Shown here one piece after another: positions 1 to 8,174 of a stretch of 64,000 nt of DNA. A program made the translations under genes and the position numbers. Origin of the DNA: Azospirillum baldaniorum (GTDB lineage: Bacteria; Pseudomonadota; Alphaproteobacteria; Azospirillales; Azospirillaceae); NCBI RefSeq assembly GCF_003119195.2, contig NZ_CP022254.1, positions 603,501-667,500 on the forward strand. The letters run 5' to 3'. The notes under the pieces were generated by a model, which worked only from the letters and a program-made list of their open reading frames with translations, searched no databases and was not told where the DNA came from. Numbering within the stretch: the first letter of the stretch is position 1; the number at the start of each line of letters is the position of its first letter.

Positions 1-152
1 AGCCCGCGCAGGGCGACGGTGAAGCGAGACGCCACGGTGTCCTCCACCATGCGCTCCATCTTCAGATAGGAGAGCGCCGCGGTGGAGAGCAGCGCGAAAC
101 AGAGCGCCACCTGCAGCAGCAAAATGATCTTGGTCGTCAGGGTCAGGCGCAT
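1..152 (-). CDS. N-terminal fragment of a membrane-anchored protein, possibly a sensor
   Basis: The gene starts at an ATG on the minus strand (base 152) and runs off the left edge, so only about 50 residues are visible. They begin MRLTLTTKIILLLQVALCF, a short basic N-terminus followed by one hydrophobic transmembrane segment (about residues 8-28). A polar stretch with KMERMVEDTVASRF follows. This layout is typical of the first membrane helix of a two-component sensor, chemoreceptor or adenylate/diguanylate cyclase with a periplasmic domain. The domain that would decide the family lies outside the window. The start codon and the hydrophobic segment are seen directly. The sensor role is inference. 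Confidence 0.6.
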   Translation of the reverse strand, partial: MRLTLTTKIILLLQVALCFALLSTAALSYLKMERMVEDTVASRFTVALRG

Positions 153-526
153 GGGTCCGGTGCCGGCAAGGGGTGCGGCCACCTTACGCGCATCGCCCGC
201 ACCGCCGTTTCCGAGACGGGTCCAGTCTGGAGAAGACCCCGGCGACATGGCTCCGCTCCGGCCCGACCCCTCCCGACGCGCACCTTTGCCCACCGCACCG
301 CAACCGGGAAGGGCAATCCGTTGAATTTGACTTATCAAATCAAGAATAGACGACGACGCACTTCCGCCGTCTTATGCCATTCCGCCTAATCCATCGAATT
401 TTTGCGGAATTTTGAGACATTTATCGATCGCTCTATTTTGGACCATGATTGCATCCATGATGGTTTGCTTTGCGTGGTAATCCTTAAGCACAGCATTCCA
501 TGCACCCAACGGGGGGAAGGGCTTCG
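153..526. promoter_or_regulatory. Intergenic region between divergent genes
   Basis: This gap separates the leftward membrane protein from the rightward regulator, so it should hold both promoters. Bases about 319-500 are clearly more AT-rich than the surroundings. They include an imperfect inverted repeat TTTGA-CTTA-TCAAA around 325-338. A purine-rich ribosome-binding site (GGGGGGAAGG, 511-520) precedes the ATG at 527. No sigma-70 promoter pair can be assigned with confidence. Confidence 0.35.
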
Positions 527-1516
527 ATGCGGATCGAGTTGGAGCGACCCTTGGCATGGCCGGTGCGCCCGGTCCAAACCAGCGCCGGCCTTCATGTTTC
601 GGCGACGTCCATCCTGATCGCCTGCGCGGATCGCGCGCTGGGCATCGGCATGCACGACGCCTTCGAACGCAACGGCCACCGCATCCACGTGACCCACGAC
701 CCCATCGCAGCGCTCGACACGCTGGAGACGGACGGCAGCATCGGCATCGTGGCGGTGGAACTGGCCCTGCCCCATTTCGACGGGCTGGCACTGGTCGAGC
801 GGATGCGCAAGAGCGTGCAGCGGCATCTCCAGGTCATCGTCGTCGCGCCGAACGCCACGGCGGCGGACGTCGTCCGCGCCATGCATCTGCGCGCGGCGGA
901 TTTCGTCAGCGACCCGCAGGACGGCAGCCAGCTTCACGGCGCGCTCGCCCGCGCTTTGGCCGCCCATCAAGCGGCGGCCCCGCTGCCCGCACCGCCCCCG
1001 CCCGCCGGCAACGGCGAGTTGCATGGGGCGCTGGAGGACGCCTACCGCCACGGGCTCGCCCTCATCGAAGCGGTGAAGGCGCTGCGCGAGGGCCAGCCGA
1101 CGCCGGCCGCTCCGGTCGCCGTCCCCGCTCCCGCCACGCCATCGTCCACGCCATCGTCCACGCCCACCGCGGCGGGGGAGAACCGGCGGCTGGCGGTGTT
1201 GAGGACGCTCCAGCAATCCCGCGTCGCCCGCGACAAGTACTTCCCGAAGGGGCTGTTCGAGGACCCGTGCTGGGACATGCTGCTTGACCTGATGGCCAAC
1301 CATCTGCGCGGGCGGCGGATTTCCGTGTCGTCGCTGTGCATGGCCTCCGGCGTGGCCCAGACCACGGCGCTGCGGCGGATCACCGAGTTGCACGACCGCG
1401 GGCTGGTCCGGCGCATCGCCGACGACAAGGACGGCCGCCGCGTCTTCATCGAACTGACCGAGCAGGGGATCGCCGCCCTGTCCGGCTATGTCGAGCACAT
1501 CCAGGAACTGACCTGA
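527..1516 (+). CDS. Degenerate receiver-domain protein with C-terminal winged helix (MarR-like)
   Basis: A 329-residue predicted cytoplasmic regulator. I chose the ATG at 527 because GGGGGGAAGG lies 6 bases upstream; an upstream ATG at 500 is in frame but has no such site. Residues about 27-145 have the alternating pattern of a CheY-like receiver domain. The phosphoacceptor aspartate position is glutamate (E78, in IVAVELALPHFDG) and the usual lysine of the KP motif is aspartate (D129 in SDP), so phosphorylation is probably lost. A Pro/Ala/Ser/Thr-rich linker covers about 151-215. Residues about 255-325 form a winged helix-turn-helix (SVSSLCMASGVAQTTALRRI, then a wing DDKDGRRV). It probably binds DNA constitutively or responds to a partner rather than to a histidine kinase. 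No target is apparent. Confidence 0.75.
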   Translation: MRIELERPLAWPVRPVQTSAGLHVSATSILIACADRALGIGMHDAFERNGHRIHVTHDPIAALDTLETDGSIGIVAVELALPHFDGLALVERMRKSVQRHLQVIVVAPNATAADVVRAMHLRAADFVSDPQDGSQLHGALARALAAHQAAAPLPAPPPPAGNGELHGALEDAYRHGLALIEAVKALREGQPTPAAPVAVPAPATPSSTPSSTPTAAGENRRLAVLRTLQQSRVARDKYFPKGLFEDPCWDMLLDLMANHLRGRRISVSSLCMASGVAQTTALRRITELHDRGLVRRIADDKDGRRVFIELTEQGIAALSGYVEHIQELT

Positions 1517-1664
1517 CCGGGCCGGACCGGCGCGAATTGGCCCGGTCCGGCGGGTTTCCCGCCCAGACTGCTTCAACCGGGACCCGTCCCGGATCGACAG
1601 CGCACCCCGAACGCGGCCAACATCGCGTTAAGGAACGCCCTGCGCGCAGGACGGCGGAGACCCG

Positions 1665-2843
1665 ATGGCCGACCAGAAACTGAAGGATGTGATCGTCGTC
1701 GCGACCCCCACAGAGGGGATCGGCCCGACATCCTCCCTGCCCACGCGCCCGGCGACGCCCAGCGAGGAGCCGGATCGCCAGCGCATGGCCGAACGGCTGC
1801 GCGCCCAGGGCTGGAGCTACCGCCGCATCGCGGAGGAGTTGCAAGTCTCCTACATCCTGGTGTCGCGCTGGCTGGGGGGCGACGGCGCCACCCCCGGCGG
1901 TCCGCGCACACTGCCCGCCGCCGCCGCGCCCTCCCCTCCGCCACCGGCACCCGGCGGGACGCGGACGACCAAGGCCACCAAGGCCGCGAAGACGACCGCC
2001 AGCGCGGCCGCGGCCGCGGCCGACGATGACGTTCTGGCGCTCCAGTTCCGCGCCTTCGAGCAGTATGTGCGCGAGGTCATCGACGCGATGGAGACGCGGC
2101 ACGAGTCGCTTCTCCAGCGCCAGGAGGAACTGATCCAGGCGCTCGACACGGAACGCGCCGCCGCCCGCGTGCGGGAGGAGGAGTTGCTCGCCACACTCGA
2201 CCAGGAGCGCCAGCGCTGGAGCGAGGCCGAGGACCGCTTCCGCGAGGAGCTAGAGCGCTTCAAGGCGGAAATACGCCGCGGCCAAAGCGCGGCGAGCGCG
2301 GTCGCCGTTGCCGCCACGACCCTCGGCGGTGGCGACGAGGATGAGGAGGAAGAATCCTCGGATTTCTCCGCCTTCAGCTTCGACGACGACGATGAGGACG
2401 AGGCCAAGGACGACGAAGCGGGCGGGAGTGACGCCAGCGCCTTCAACTTCGATGACGACGAGGACGAGGACGGCGGCGATCCCTTCAGCTTCGACACCGA
2501 CGACGCGGAGGAGAAGACCGAAGACGAAACGGCCGAAGCGACCGACTCGGCTGACAGCGCCGACGACGACGGCGACCCCTTCAGCTTCGACGATGACGAA
2601 ACGGAGGAAACGGCCGAGGTCGCCCCCGCCAAGACGGATGCGGAACCGGACGAGGACCCGTTCTCCTTCAACACCGACGACGATCCGGACGAGCCCAAGG
2701 CCGAAAGCGAGCCGGACGGAACCGCAAAAGCCGACGCCGAGGACGATCCCTTCTCCTTTGACGACGAGCCGGAACCGGAACCGGCACCCGAACCGGAGGC
2801 TCCGCCGAAGAAGAAGGGACTCTTCGGCTTCTGGCGCAAGTAA
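1665..2843 (+). CDS. HTH/coiled-coil protein with six acidic FSFD-type repeats, function unknown
   Basis: 392 residues starting at the ATG at 1665 behind a GGCGGAGA ribosome-binding site. Order of segments: a helix-turn-helix resembling Hin/transposase-type or sigma-70 region 4 folds (about 40-71, WSYRRIAEELQVSYILVSRW); a Pro/Ala-rich linker; a predicted coiled coil (about 125-205, rich in Glu/Arg/Gln); and a highly acidic low-complexity region (about 222-378). The acidic region repeats an aromatic motif six times at about 236, 258, 273, 305, 332 and 362 (FSFDDDD, FNFDDDE, DPFSFDTDD, DPFSFDDDE, DPFSFNTDD, DPFSFDDE). The protein ends in a basic aromatic tail, KKKGLFGFWRK. I do not recognise a named family. 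The HTH suggests nucleic-acid binding, and the repeats suggest a flexible scaffold or ligand for a basic partner. Confidence 0.7.
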   Translation: MADQKLKDVIVVATPTEGIGPTSSLPTRPATPSEEPDRQRMAERLRAQGWSYRRIAEELQVSYILVSRWLGGDGATPGGPRTLPAAAAPSPPPPAPGGTRTTKATKAAKTTASAAAAAADDDVLALQFRAFEQYVREVIDAMETRHESLLQRQEELIQALDTERAAARVREEELLATLDQERQRWSEAEDRFREELERFKAEIRRGQSAASAVAVAATTLGGGDEDEEEESSDFSAFSFDDDDEDEAKDDEAGGSDASAFNFDDDEDEDGGDPFSFDTDDAEEKTEDETAEATDSADSADDDGDPFSFDDDETEETAEVAPAKTDAEPDEDPFSFNTDDDPDEPKAESEPDGTAKADAEDDPFSFDDEPEPEPAPEPEAPPKKKGLFGFWRK

Positions 2844-2928
2844 CCACCATGTCGGGTCCGTGAGAAGAGCGCCGGCGCACACGTTTGCGTGTTGATCGCG
2901 CCCCGATGCCGGTTGTATGAATTGGCGC

Positions 2929-4050
2929 ATGACTCAACCGCGCCGCACCCTGTCCGCCGCCGAGCGGTTCGACTGGCTCCGACTCATTCGAACCGAGAAT
3001 GTCGGGCCGATCACCTTCCACCGCCTGCTGGAACGGTTCGGCAGCGCCGGCGCCGCGCTGGAGGCGCTGCCCGACCTTGCCAGGCGCGGCGGGCGGACCA
3101 AGCCGCTGCGCATCGCGGCGAAGGCGGACATAGACCGCGAACTGGCCGCCAACGACCGCATCGGCGCCCGCCTGATCTGCTCCTGCGAGCCCGACTATCC
3201 GGAAGCCATGGCGGCGCTGGACGACGCGCCCCCGGCGGTGTCGGTCCTCGGCCATCCGCATCTGCTGCAACGGCGCGCGGTGGCTCTGGTCGGGGCGCGC
3301 AACGCCTCGATGAACGGCAAGAAATTCGCCGAACGGCTGGCGCGGGAACTGGGGGAGGCCGGGCTGCTGGTCGTCTCCGGGCTGGCGCGCGGGATCGACA
3401 CGGCGGCCCACGCCGGGGCGCTCGGCAGCGGAACCGCGGCGGTGGTGGCGGGCGGCGCCGACGTCGTCTATCCGCCGGAGAACGAAAAACTCTACCGCGA
3501 CATAGTGCAGCAGGGCGTGATCGTGGCCGAAAGCCCGGTCGGCACCACGCCGCAGGCCCGCCATTTCCCGCGCCGCAACCGGCTGATCTCCGGCCTGTCG
3601 CTGGGGGTTCTGGTGGTGGAGGCGGCGCTGCGCTCCGGCTCTCTCATCACCGCGCGCATGGCGCTGGAACAGGGGCGGGAGGTGATGGCGGTTCCCGGCT
3701 CACCGCTCGACCCGCGCTGTCAGGGCACCAACAATCTTCTGCGTCAGGGGGCGGCCTTGGTGGAAGGGGTGGACGACGTGCTGCGGGCGCTGAACAACCT
3801 GTCGCCGCCGACCCTGCGGGAGCGCCAGGGCGACCTGTTCGCCCAGGTCCGCCCCGCCGTTCCGTCCGAAGCGGACCTTGAATCGGCGCGCGCCGTCATC
3901 CTGGAAAACCTCGGTCACACACCGGTTGCCATTGACGAACTCGTCCGCGGGTGCCAATTGTCCGCTCCGGTGGTGTTGACCGTGGTGCTGGAACTTGAGC
4001 TTGCGGGCCGTGTCCAGCGCCAGCCTGGGAATCAGGTGAACCTGATCTGA
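2929..4050 (+). CDS. dprA: DNA-processing protein DprA
   Basis: DprA/Smf, the cytoplasmic protein that binds incoming single-stranded DNA and loads RecA during transformation or single-strand uptake. The protein has an N-terminal helical SAM-like segment (LRLIRTENVGPITFHRLLERF) and then the Rossmann-type DprA domain with VALVGARNAS, VVSGLARGIDTAAHAGAL, GGADVVYPPEN and FPRRNRLISGLS, all hallmark motifs. A C-terminal winged-helix extension (about residues 305-373) matches the family's DprA_WH domain. Length (373 residues from this start) is normal. An in-frame ATG at 2917 would add four residues, and neither start has a clear ribosome-binding site. The gene lies directly upstream of topA, the usual dprA-topA arrangement in alphaproteobacteria. 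Confidence 0.93.
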   Translation: MTQPRRTLSAAERFDWLRLIRTENVGPITFHRLLERFGSAGAALEALPDLARRGGRTKPLRIAAKADIDRELAANDRIGARLICSCEPDYPEAMAALDDAPPAVSVLGHPHLLQRRAVALVGARNASMNGKKFAERLARELGEAGLLVVSGLARGIDTAAHAGALGSGTAAVVAGGADVVYPPENEKLYRDIVQQGVIVAESPVGTTPQARHFPRRNRLISGLSLGVLVVEAALRSGSLITARMALEQGREVMAVPGSPLDPRCQGTNNLLRQGAALVEGVDDVLRALNNLSPPTLRERQGDLFAQVRPAVPSEADLESARAVILENLGHTPVAIDELVRGCQLSAPVVLTVVLELELAGRVQRQPGNQVNLI

Positions 4051-4103
4051 TCCCGATCCGCACCGCCGGTGTATGGGATAGGCACTTTCAGGGGCGCGGA
4101 CTC

Positions 4104-6983
4104 TTGCCGGGCAGCAACGTCGTCATCGTCGAATCGCCGGCCAAGGCGAAAACCATCAACAAATACCTTGGCTCGGACTACACCGTGGTCGCCAGCTTCG
4201 GCCATGTGCGCGACCTTCCGGCGCGCGACGGATCGGTGCGTCCGGACGAGGACTTCGCCATGGACTGGGAGCTGGGCGACCGCTCCAAGCGCCACATCGA
4301 CGAGATCGCCAAGGCGGTCAAAGGGGCGGAACGCGTCTATCTCGCAACCGACCCGGATCGCGAAGGGGAAGCCATCGCCTGGCATTTGTCGGAGCTGCTG
4401 CGTGAAAAGCGGCTGATCGACGACTCCAAGGTCCAGCGCATCACCTTCAACGAAATCACCAAGTCCGCCGTCCAGGCCGCGCTGGAAGCTCCGCGCGACG
4501 TGTCGCGGGAGCTGGTGGACGCCTATCTGGCCCGCCGCGCCCTCGATTATCTGGTGGGCTTCACCCTGTCGCCGGTGCTGTGGCGCAAGTTGCCGGGCTC
4601 CCGCTCGGCGGGCCGCGTCCAGTCGGTGGCACTGCGCCTGATCTGCGAGCGCGAGTCGGAGATCGAGGTCTTCAAGCCGCAGGAATACTGGACCATCGAG
4701 GTGGGCTTCGCCACGCCGGGCGGCGCCTCCTTCACGGCCCAGCTCACCCAGCTCGACGGCAAGCGGCTCGACAAGTTCGCCCTGCCCGCCCGCGAGGCGG
4801 CCGAGGCCGCGGTGGCGCGGATCAGCCCACAGGCCTTCTCGGTCGCGACGGTGGAGCGCAAGCAGAGCCGCCGCAACCCCTCCCCGCCCTTCACCACCTC
4901 GACCCTGCAGCAGGAGGCATCGCGCAAGCTGGGCTTCGGCGCCACCCGCACCATGCGCACCGCGCAGCGGCTGTACGAGGGCGTGGACATCGGCGGCGAG
5001 ACGGTCGGCCTGATCACCTACATGCGAACCGACGGCGTCAGCCTGTCGCAGGAAGCCATCGAGGGCGCCCGCAACCTGATCGGTTCCCATTGGGGCGAGC
5101 GCTACGTCCCGGCGCAGCCGCGTGTCTACAAGACCGCCGCCAAGAACGCCCAGGAAGCGCACGAGGCCATCCGCCCGACCGACCTGTTCCGCCGTCCGGA
5201 GGAGGTTTCCTCCTACCTGGAAGGCGACGAGCTGCGTCTGTACGAACTGATCTGGAAGCGCACGCTGGCCAGCCAGATGGAAAGCGCGGTGTTGGATCAG
5301 GTGGCGGTGGACATCGCCTCGCCGTCCAAGGACGTCGTGCTGCGCGCCACCGGTTCGGTCGTCGTGTTCGACGGCTTCCTCAAGGTCTATCAGGAGGACC
5401 GCGACGACGGCGCCGCCGACGACGACCAGGAGCGCCGCCTGCCGGCCATGGAGCAAGGCGATGCCCTCGCCCGCGGCGACATCAGCCCGGAACAGCATTT
5501 CACCCAACCGCCGCCCCGCTACACCGAGGCGAGCCTGGTCAAGAAGTTGGAGGAGTTGGGCATCGGCCGCCCGTCCACCTACGCCTCCATCCTCCAGGTG
5601 CTCCAGGACCGCAACTACGTGCGGCTGGACAAGCGGCGCTTCATTCCGGAAGACCGCGGCCGTCTGGTCACCGCCTTCCTGAAGAATTTCTTCAACCGGT
5701 ACGTCGAGTACAACTTCACCGCCGACCTGGAGAACAAGCTCGACGAGATCTCCGACGGGCGGATCGACTGGAAGACCGTGCTGCGCGACTTCTGGCGCGC
5801 CTTCCACGTCGCGGTGGACGGAACCAAGGACCTGACCATCACCCAGGTCCTCACCACGTTGGACGAGGAGCTGGGGCCGCACTTCTTCCCGACCAACGCC
5901 AACAGCGACTCGCCGGGCCACGACCCGCGCGTCTGCCCGGTGTGCAGCCAGGGTCGGCTGGGGCTGAAGCTCGGCAAGATGGGCGCCTTCATCGGCTGCT
6001 CGCGCTACCCGGACTGCCGCTACACCCGCCCGCTCGCCGTCGCCAACGACGAGAACGGCGAGGCGCAGGAAGGCCCGCGCGAGCTGGGCAACGACCCCGA
6101 AACCAGCCTGCCGGTGACCGTGCGGCGCGGCCCCTACGGCGCCTACATCCAGCTCGGCCCGCCCCCGGTGGCCGCCGCCCCGGCCGAGGCCGTGGTGGAG
6201 GAGGCGCCGGTCGACGGCAAGAAGACCAAGGGCAAGAAGAAGGTCAAGACCGAGGCGCCGAAGCCCAAGCGCGTCTCCCTGCCCAAGGGCATGGCCGCCG
6301 CCGACGTGGACCTCGACACGGCGCTGAAGCTGCTCGCCCTGCCGCGCAGCATCGGCAACCACCCGGAAACGGGCGAGGACATCAGCGCCGGCATCGGCCG
6401 CTTCGGCCCCTACCTGAAGCACGGCAGCGTCTACAAGTCGCTGACGCCCGACGACGACGTGCTGACCATCGGCATCAACCGCGCGGTCGACCTGCTGGCG
6501 GGCGCCGCCAAGAAGGCGTCCGCCCCCGCCAAGACGCTGGGCGATCATCCGAAGACCGGCAAGCCGGTGACCACCGGCTCGGGTCGCTTCGGTCCCTACG
6601 TCAAGCACGGCTCCGTCTACGCCTCCATCCCCAAGGGCACGGAAGCGGACAGCGTGACGCTGGAGCAGGCGCTGGAGCTGCTGGAGGCCAAGGCCGCCAA
6701 GGACGCCGCCAAGAAAGGCAAGGCCCCGAAGGAGGCCGAACCTGCCGTGGATGGCGCCGAAGCGCCCGCCAAGGCCGAGAAGGCAACGAAGGCCAAGGCG
6801 ACGGCGGCGAAAAAGGAGTCGGCCAAGAAGGACGCGGTGAAGAAGGACGCGGTGAAGAAGGCCGCTCCGAAGAAGGCGGCTGCCAAAAAGGCCAACACCG
6901 CGGAGGCTGACGCCGCGAAATCCGACGCCGCGAAATCCGATGGGGACAGCGACGAGAAACCCGCCGCCCGCAAACGGGCCTGA
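4104..6983 (+). CDS. topA: DNA topoisomerase I (type IA)
   Basis: Relaxes negative supercoils by cutting and rejoining one DNA strand. The 959-residue product starts at a TTG (4104), giving MPGSNVVIVESPAKAKTI, the typical TopA N-terminus of the Toprim domain. DPDREGEAIAWHL carries the acidic metal-binding residues. The active-site tyrosine is Y306 in YMRTDGVSLS. C-terminal zinc-ribbon repeats follow: one clear CPVC...CSRYPDC unit around 610-635 and further degenerate repeats (GRFGPYLKHGSVYKSL and GRFGPYVKHGSVYASI). It ends in a Lys/Ala-rich tail of about 90 residues (KKAAPKKAAAKKA), as in many high-GC bacteria. It follows dprA by 53 bases. TTG is unusual, but the conserved N-terminus leaves no alternative. 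Confidence 0.97.
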   Translation: MPGSNVVIVESPAKAKTINKYLGSDYTVVASFGHVRDLPARDGSVRPDEDFAMDWELGDRSKRHIDEIAKAVKGAERVYLATDPDREGEAIAWHLSELLREKRLIDDSKVQRITFNEITKSAVQAALEAPRDVSRELVDAYLARRALDYLVGFTLSPVLWRKLPGSRSAGRVQSVALRLICERESEIEVFKPQEYWTIEVGFATPGGASFTAQLTQLDGKRLDKFALPAREAAEAAVARISPQAFSVATVERKQSRRNPSPPFTTSTLQQEASRKLGFGATRTMRTAQRLYEGVDIGGETVGLITYMRTDGVSLSQEAIEGARNLIGSHWGERYVPAQPRVYKTAAKNAQEAHEAIRPTDLFRRPEEVSSYLEGDELRLYELIWKRTLASQMESAVLDQVAVDIASPSKDVVLRATGSVVVFDGFLKVYQEDRDDGAADDDQERRLPAMEQGDALARGDISPEQHFTQPPPRYTEASLVKKLEELGIGRPSTYASILQVLQDRNYVRLDKRRFIPEDRGRLVTAFLKNFFNRYVEYNFTADLENKLDEISDGRIDWKTVLRDFWRAFHVAVDGTKDLTITQVLTTLDEELGPHFFPTNANSDSPGHDPRVCPVCSQGRLGLKLGKMGAFIGCSRYPDCRYTRPLAVANDENGEAQEGPRELGNDPETSLPVTVRRGPYGAYIQLGPPPVAAAPAEAVVEEAPVDGKKTKGKKKVKTEAPKPKRVSLPKGMAAADVDLDTALKLLALPRSIGNHPETGEDISAGIGRFGPYLKHGSVYKSLTPDDDVLTIGINRAVDLLAGAAKKASAPAKTLGDHPKTGKPVTTGSGRFGPYVKHGSVYASIPKGTEADSVTLEQALELLEAKAAKDAAKKGKAPKEAEPAVDGAEAPAKAEKATKAKATAAKKESAKKDAVKKDAVKKAAPKKAAAKKANTAEADAAKSDAAKSDGDSDEKPAARKRA

Positions 6984-7004
6984 CCGCGGACAACGGACCG
7001 GATC

Positions 7005-7033
7005 CCGGTGGGCGATTCGCGATTGCCCACCGG
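7005..7033. terminator. Strong hairpin downstream of topA
   Basis: A perfect 9-bp inverted repeat, CCGGTGGGC (7005-7013) and GCCCACCGG (7025-7033), with an 11-base loop, begins 22 bases after the topA stop. There is no T-tract, so it is a hairpin that may stop or protect the transcript rather than a classic intrinsic terminator. It lies between the convergent topA and the small membrane gene. Confidence 0.5.
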
Positions 7034-7105
7034 CAGACGCGCGCGGGTCCGCTCAAGCCTGATCACGGGAAGACCGAGGGTTGGACGAGCGACCGTGCAG
7101 CCCCT

Positions 7106-7453
7106 TCACGCGGTGGCGGCCGCCTTGGCCTTGGCCGCGTTGCGGCGGTGGCGCAGCTTGACGCGGATGCGCTCGACCGGGCTGAGCAGCCGGGGGTGGC
7201 GGCGCTTCAGCCGCACGAACAGGCGGCGGGCGTCCGCTGAGTTGCGTAGAAGGATCACCCCGCCGGCAAACGCCACCGGAAAGCCGAATGGCCCCGGCAA
7301 CGGCGACATCAGGGCGCCCAAGCCGATCAGACTCCACCCCGTGCCGATCAGAGCGAGTTGCCGGACGCGGGCAAGCGTGGGCTTGGCAAACGTAGGCCGG
7401 GCAAACGCGGGCTGGGCAAGCAGCGAGCGGCGGATGGCGGCGCGGCGATGCAT
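7106..7453 (-). CDS. Small membrane protein with PGPGW-like hydrophobic core
   Basis: 115 residues. The ATG at 7453 is chosen because GGAGGAGCCCCG precedes it. The basic N-terminus (MHRRAAIRRSLLAQ) is followed by a hydrophobic stretch (about residues 40-75), LIGTGWSLIGLGALMSPLPGP plus FGFPVAFAGGVILL. This resembles the short hairpin-membrane family with a G-x-G-P-G-W-type signature (putative transmembrane PGPGW proteins), although the W is replaced here. The C-terminal tail is strongly basic (RLKRRHPRLLSP, then KLRHRRNAAKAKAAA). An inner-membrane location is expected. Function is unknown, and the next gene on the same strand starts more than 100 bases upstream. Confidence 0.6.
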   Translation of the reverse strand: MHRRAAIRRSLLAQPAFARPTFAKPTLARVRQLALIGTGWSLIGLGALMSPLPGPFGFPVAFAGGVILLRNSADARRLFVRLKRRHPRLLSPVERIRVKLRHRRNAAKAKAAATA

Positions 7454-7559
7454 CGGGGCTCCTCCTCCTGTGCCAGAAGCCATATGGGGGCGTCCTGGCA
7501 TGGGGGAAGAGGTGGAGGGATGTGACTTTTCGAGGGAGAGGCCGAGCAAAAGGGGAGCG

Positions 7560-8018
7560 TCAGTGCAATGGCGCGGCGCTGCCGGGCGGTCCCAGGACGA
7601 ACAGCGCGGCGGTGACCTCCGCCGGGGCCGGAGCCCATTCGAAGTCGCGCATCAGCTCGCTGCGCGCGGCGTCGGCGCGCTCCGCCAGAGCGTTGCAGTC
7701 GGTGCACCCCGTCCGCCGGGCCGGCCTGCGGCAGCGCCGGTCGGCGCAGCTTTCCAGCATCAGGCGGATCATCCGCTCCCGCTTGGCGGCGTCCACGAAT
7801 CCCGACTGGTCGAAATACAGCTTGGTGAAGGCGACCTCGGTCACCGTGGGCGCGGCGCCCTGGTTGCCGACCAGCACCGCCGACACCAGTTCAACGCAGC
7901 GACCGGCGTAGTCGGGGATCGGCGCCGTGCCGTCGTCGGCGCGGTCGTACTGGCGGCTCGGCAGCTCGACCAGCCGCCCGGTCGTTTCCTTCACGAGGTA
8001 ACGGCGCCACACCGGCAT
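7560..8018 (-). CDS. Hypothetical protein with a C-terminal cysteine cluster
   Basis: 152 residues starting at the ATG at 8018 with a good site (CGGGAGGCGGAT) directly upstream. The frame stays open further upstream but has no support there. The N-terminus, MPVWRRYLVKETTGRLVELP, leads a soluble alpha/beta-like protein without membrane segments. Near residues 95-115 lies CADRRCRR...GCTDC, four cysteines that could bind a metal, although the spacing matches no motif I can name. I do not recognise the family. It precedes the membrane gene at 7106-7453 on the same strand and is divergent from the FAH-family hydrolase. Confidence 0.6.
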   Translation of the reverse strand: MPVWRRYLVKETTGRLVELPSRQYDRADDGTAPIPDYAGRCVELVSAVLVGNQGAAPTVTEVAFTKLYFDQSGFVDAAKRERMIRLMLESCADRRCRRPARRTGCTDCNALAERADAARSELMRDFEWAPAPAEVTAALFVLGPPGSAAPLH

Positions 8019-8174
8019 ATCCGCCTCCCGTCTGGTTTCCCCATGGGCTGAAAAAAGGGTACACCAGACCGGACCGCGACGGAACAGCCCCTTTCCGGCT
8101 TTGGCCGGGACCGGACAGCACTCACCGGAGGAGAGGCGCGGCTCAACCTTCGGGAACGGGAAGGGTTTAGCCTG

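Noticed and set aside
4032..6608. 858-codon open frame antisense to topA
   Set aside because: It mirrors the third-position bias of topA, is rich in Gly/Arg/Ala without domains, and no homologous motif is visible; a GC-rich shadow frame.
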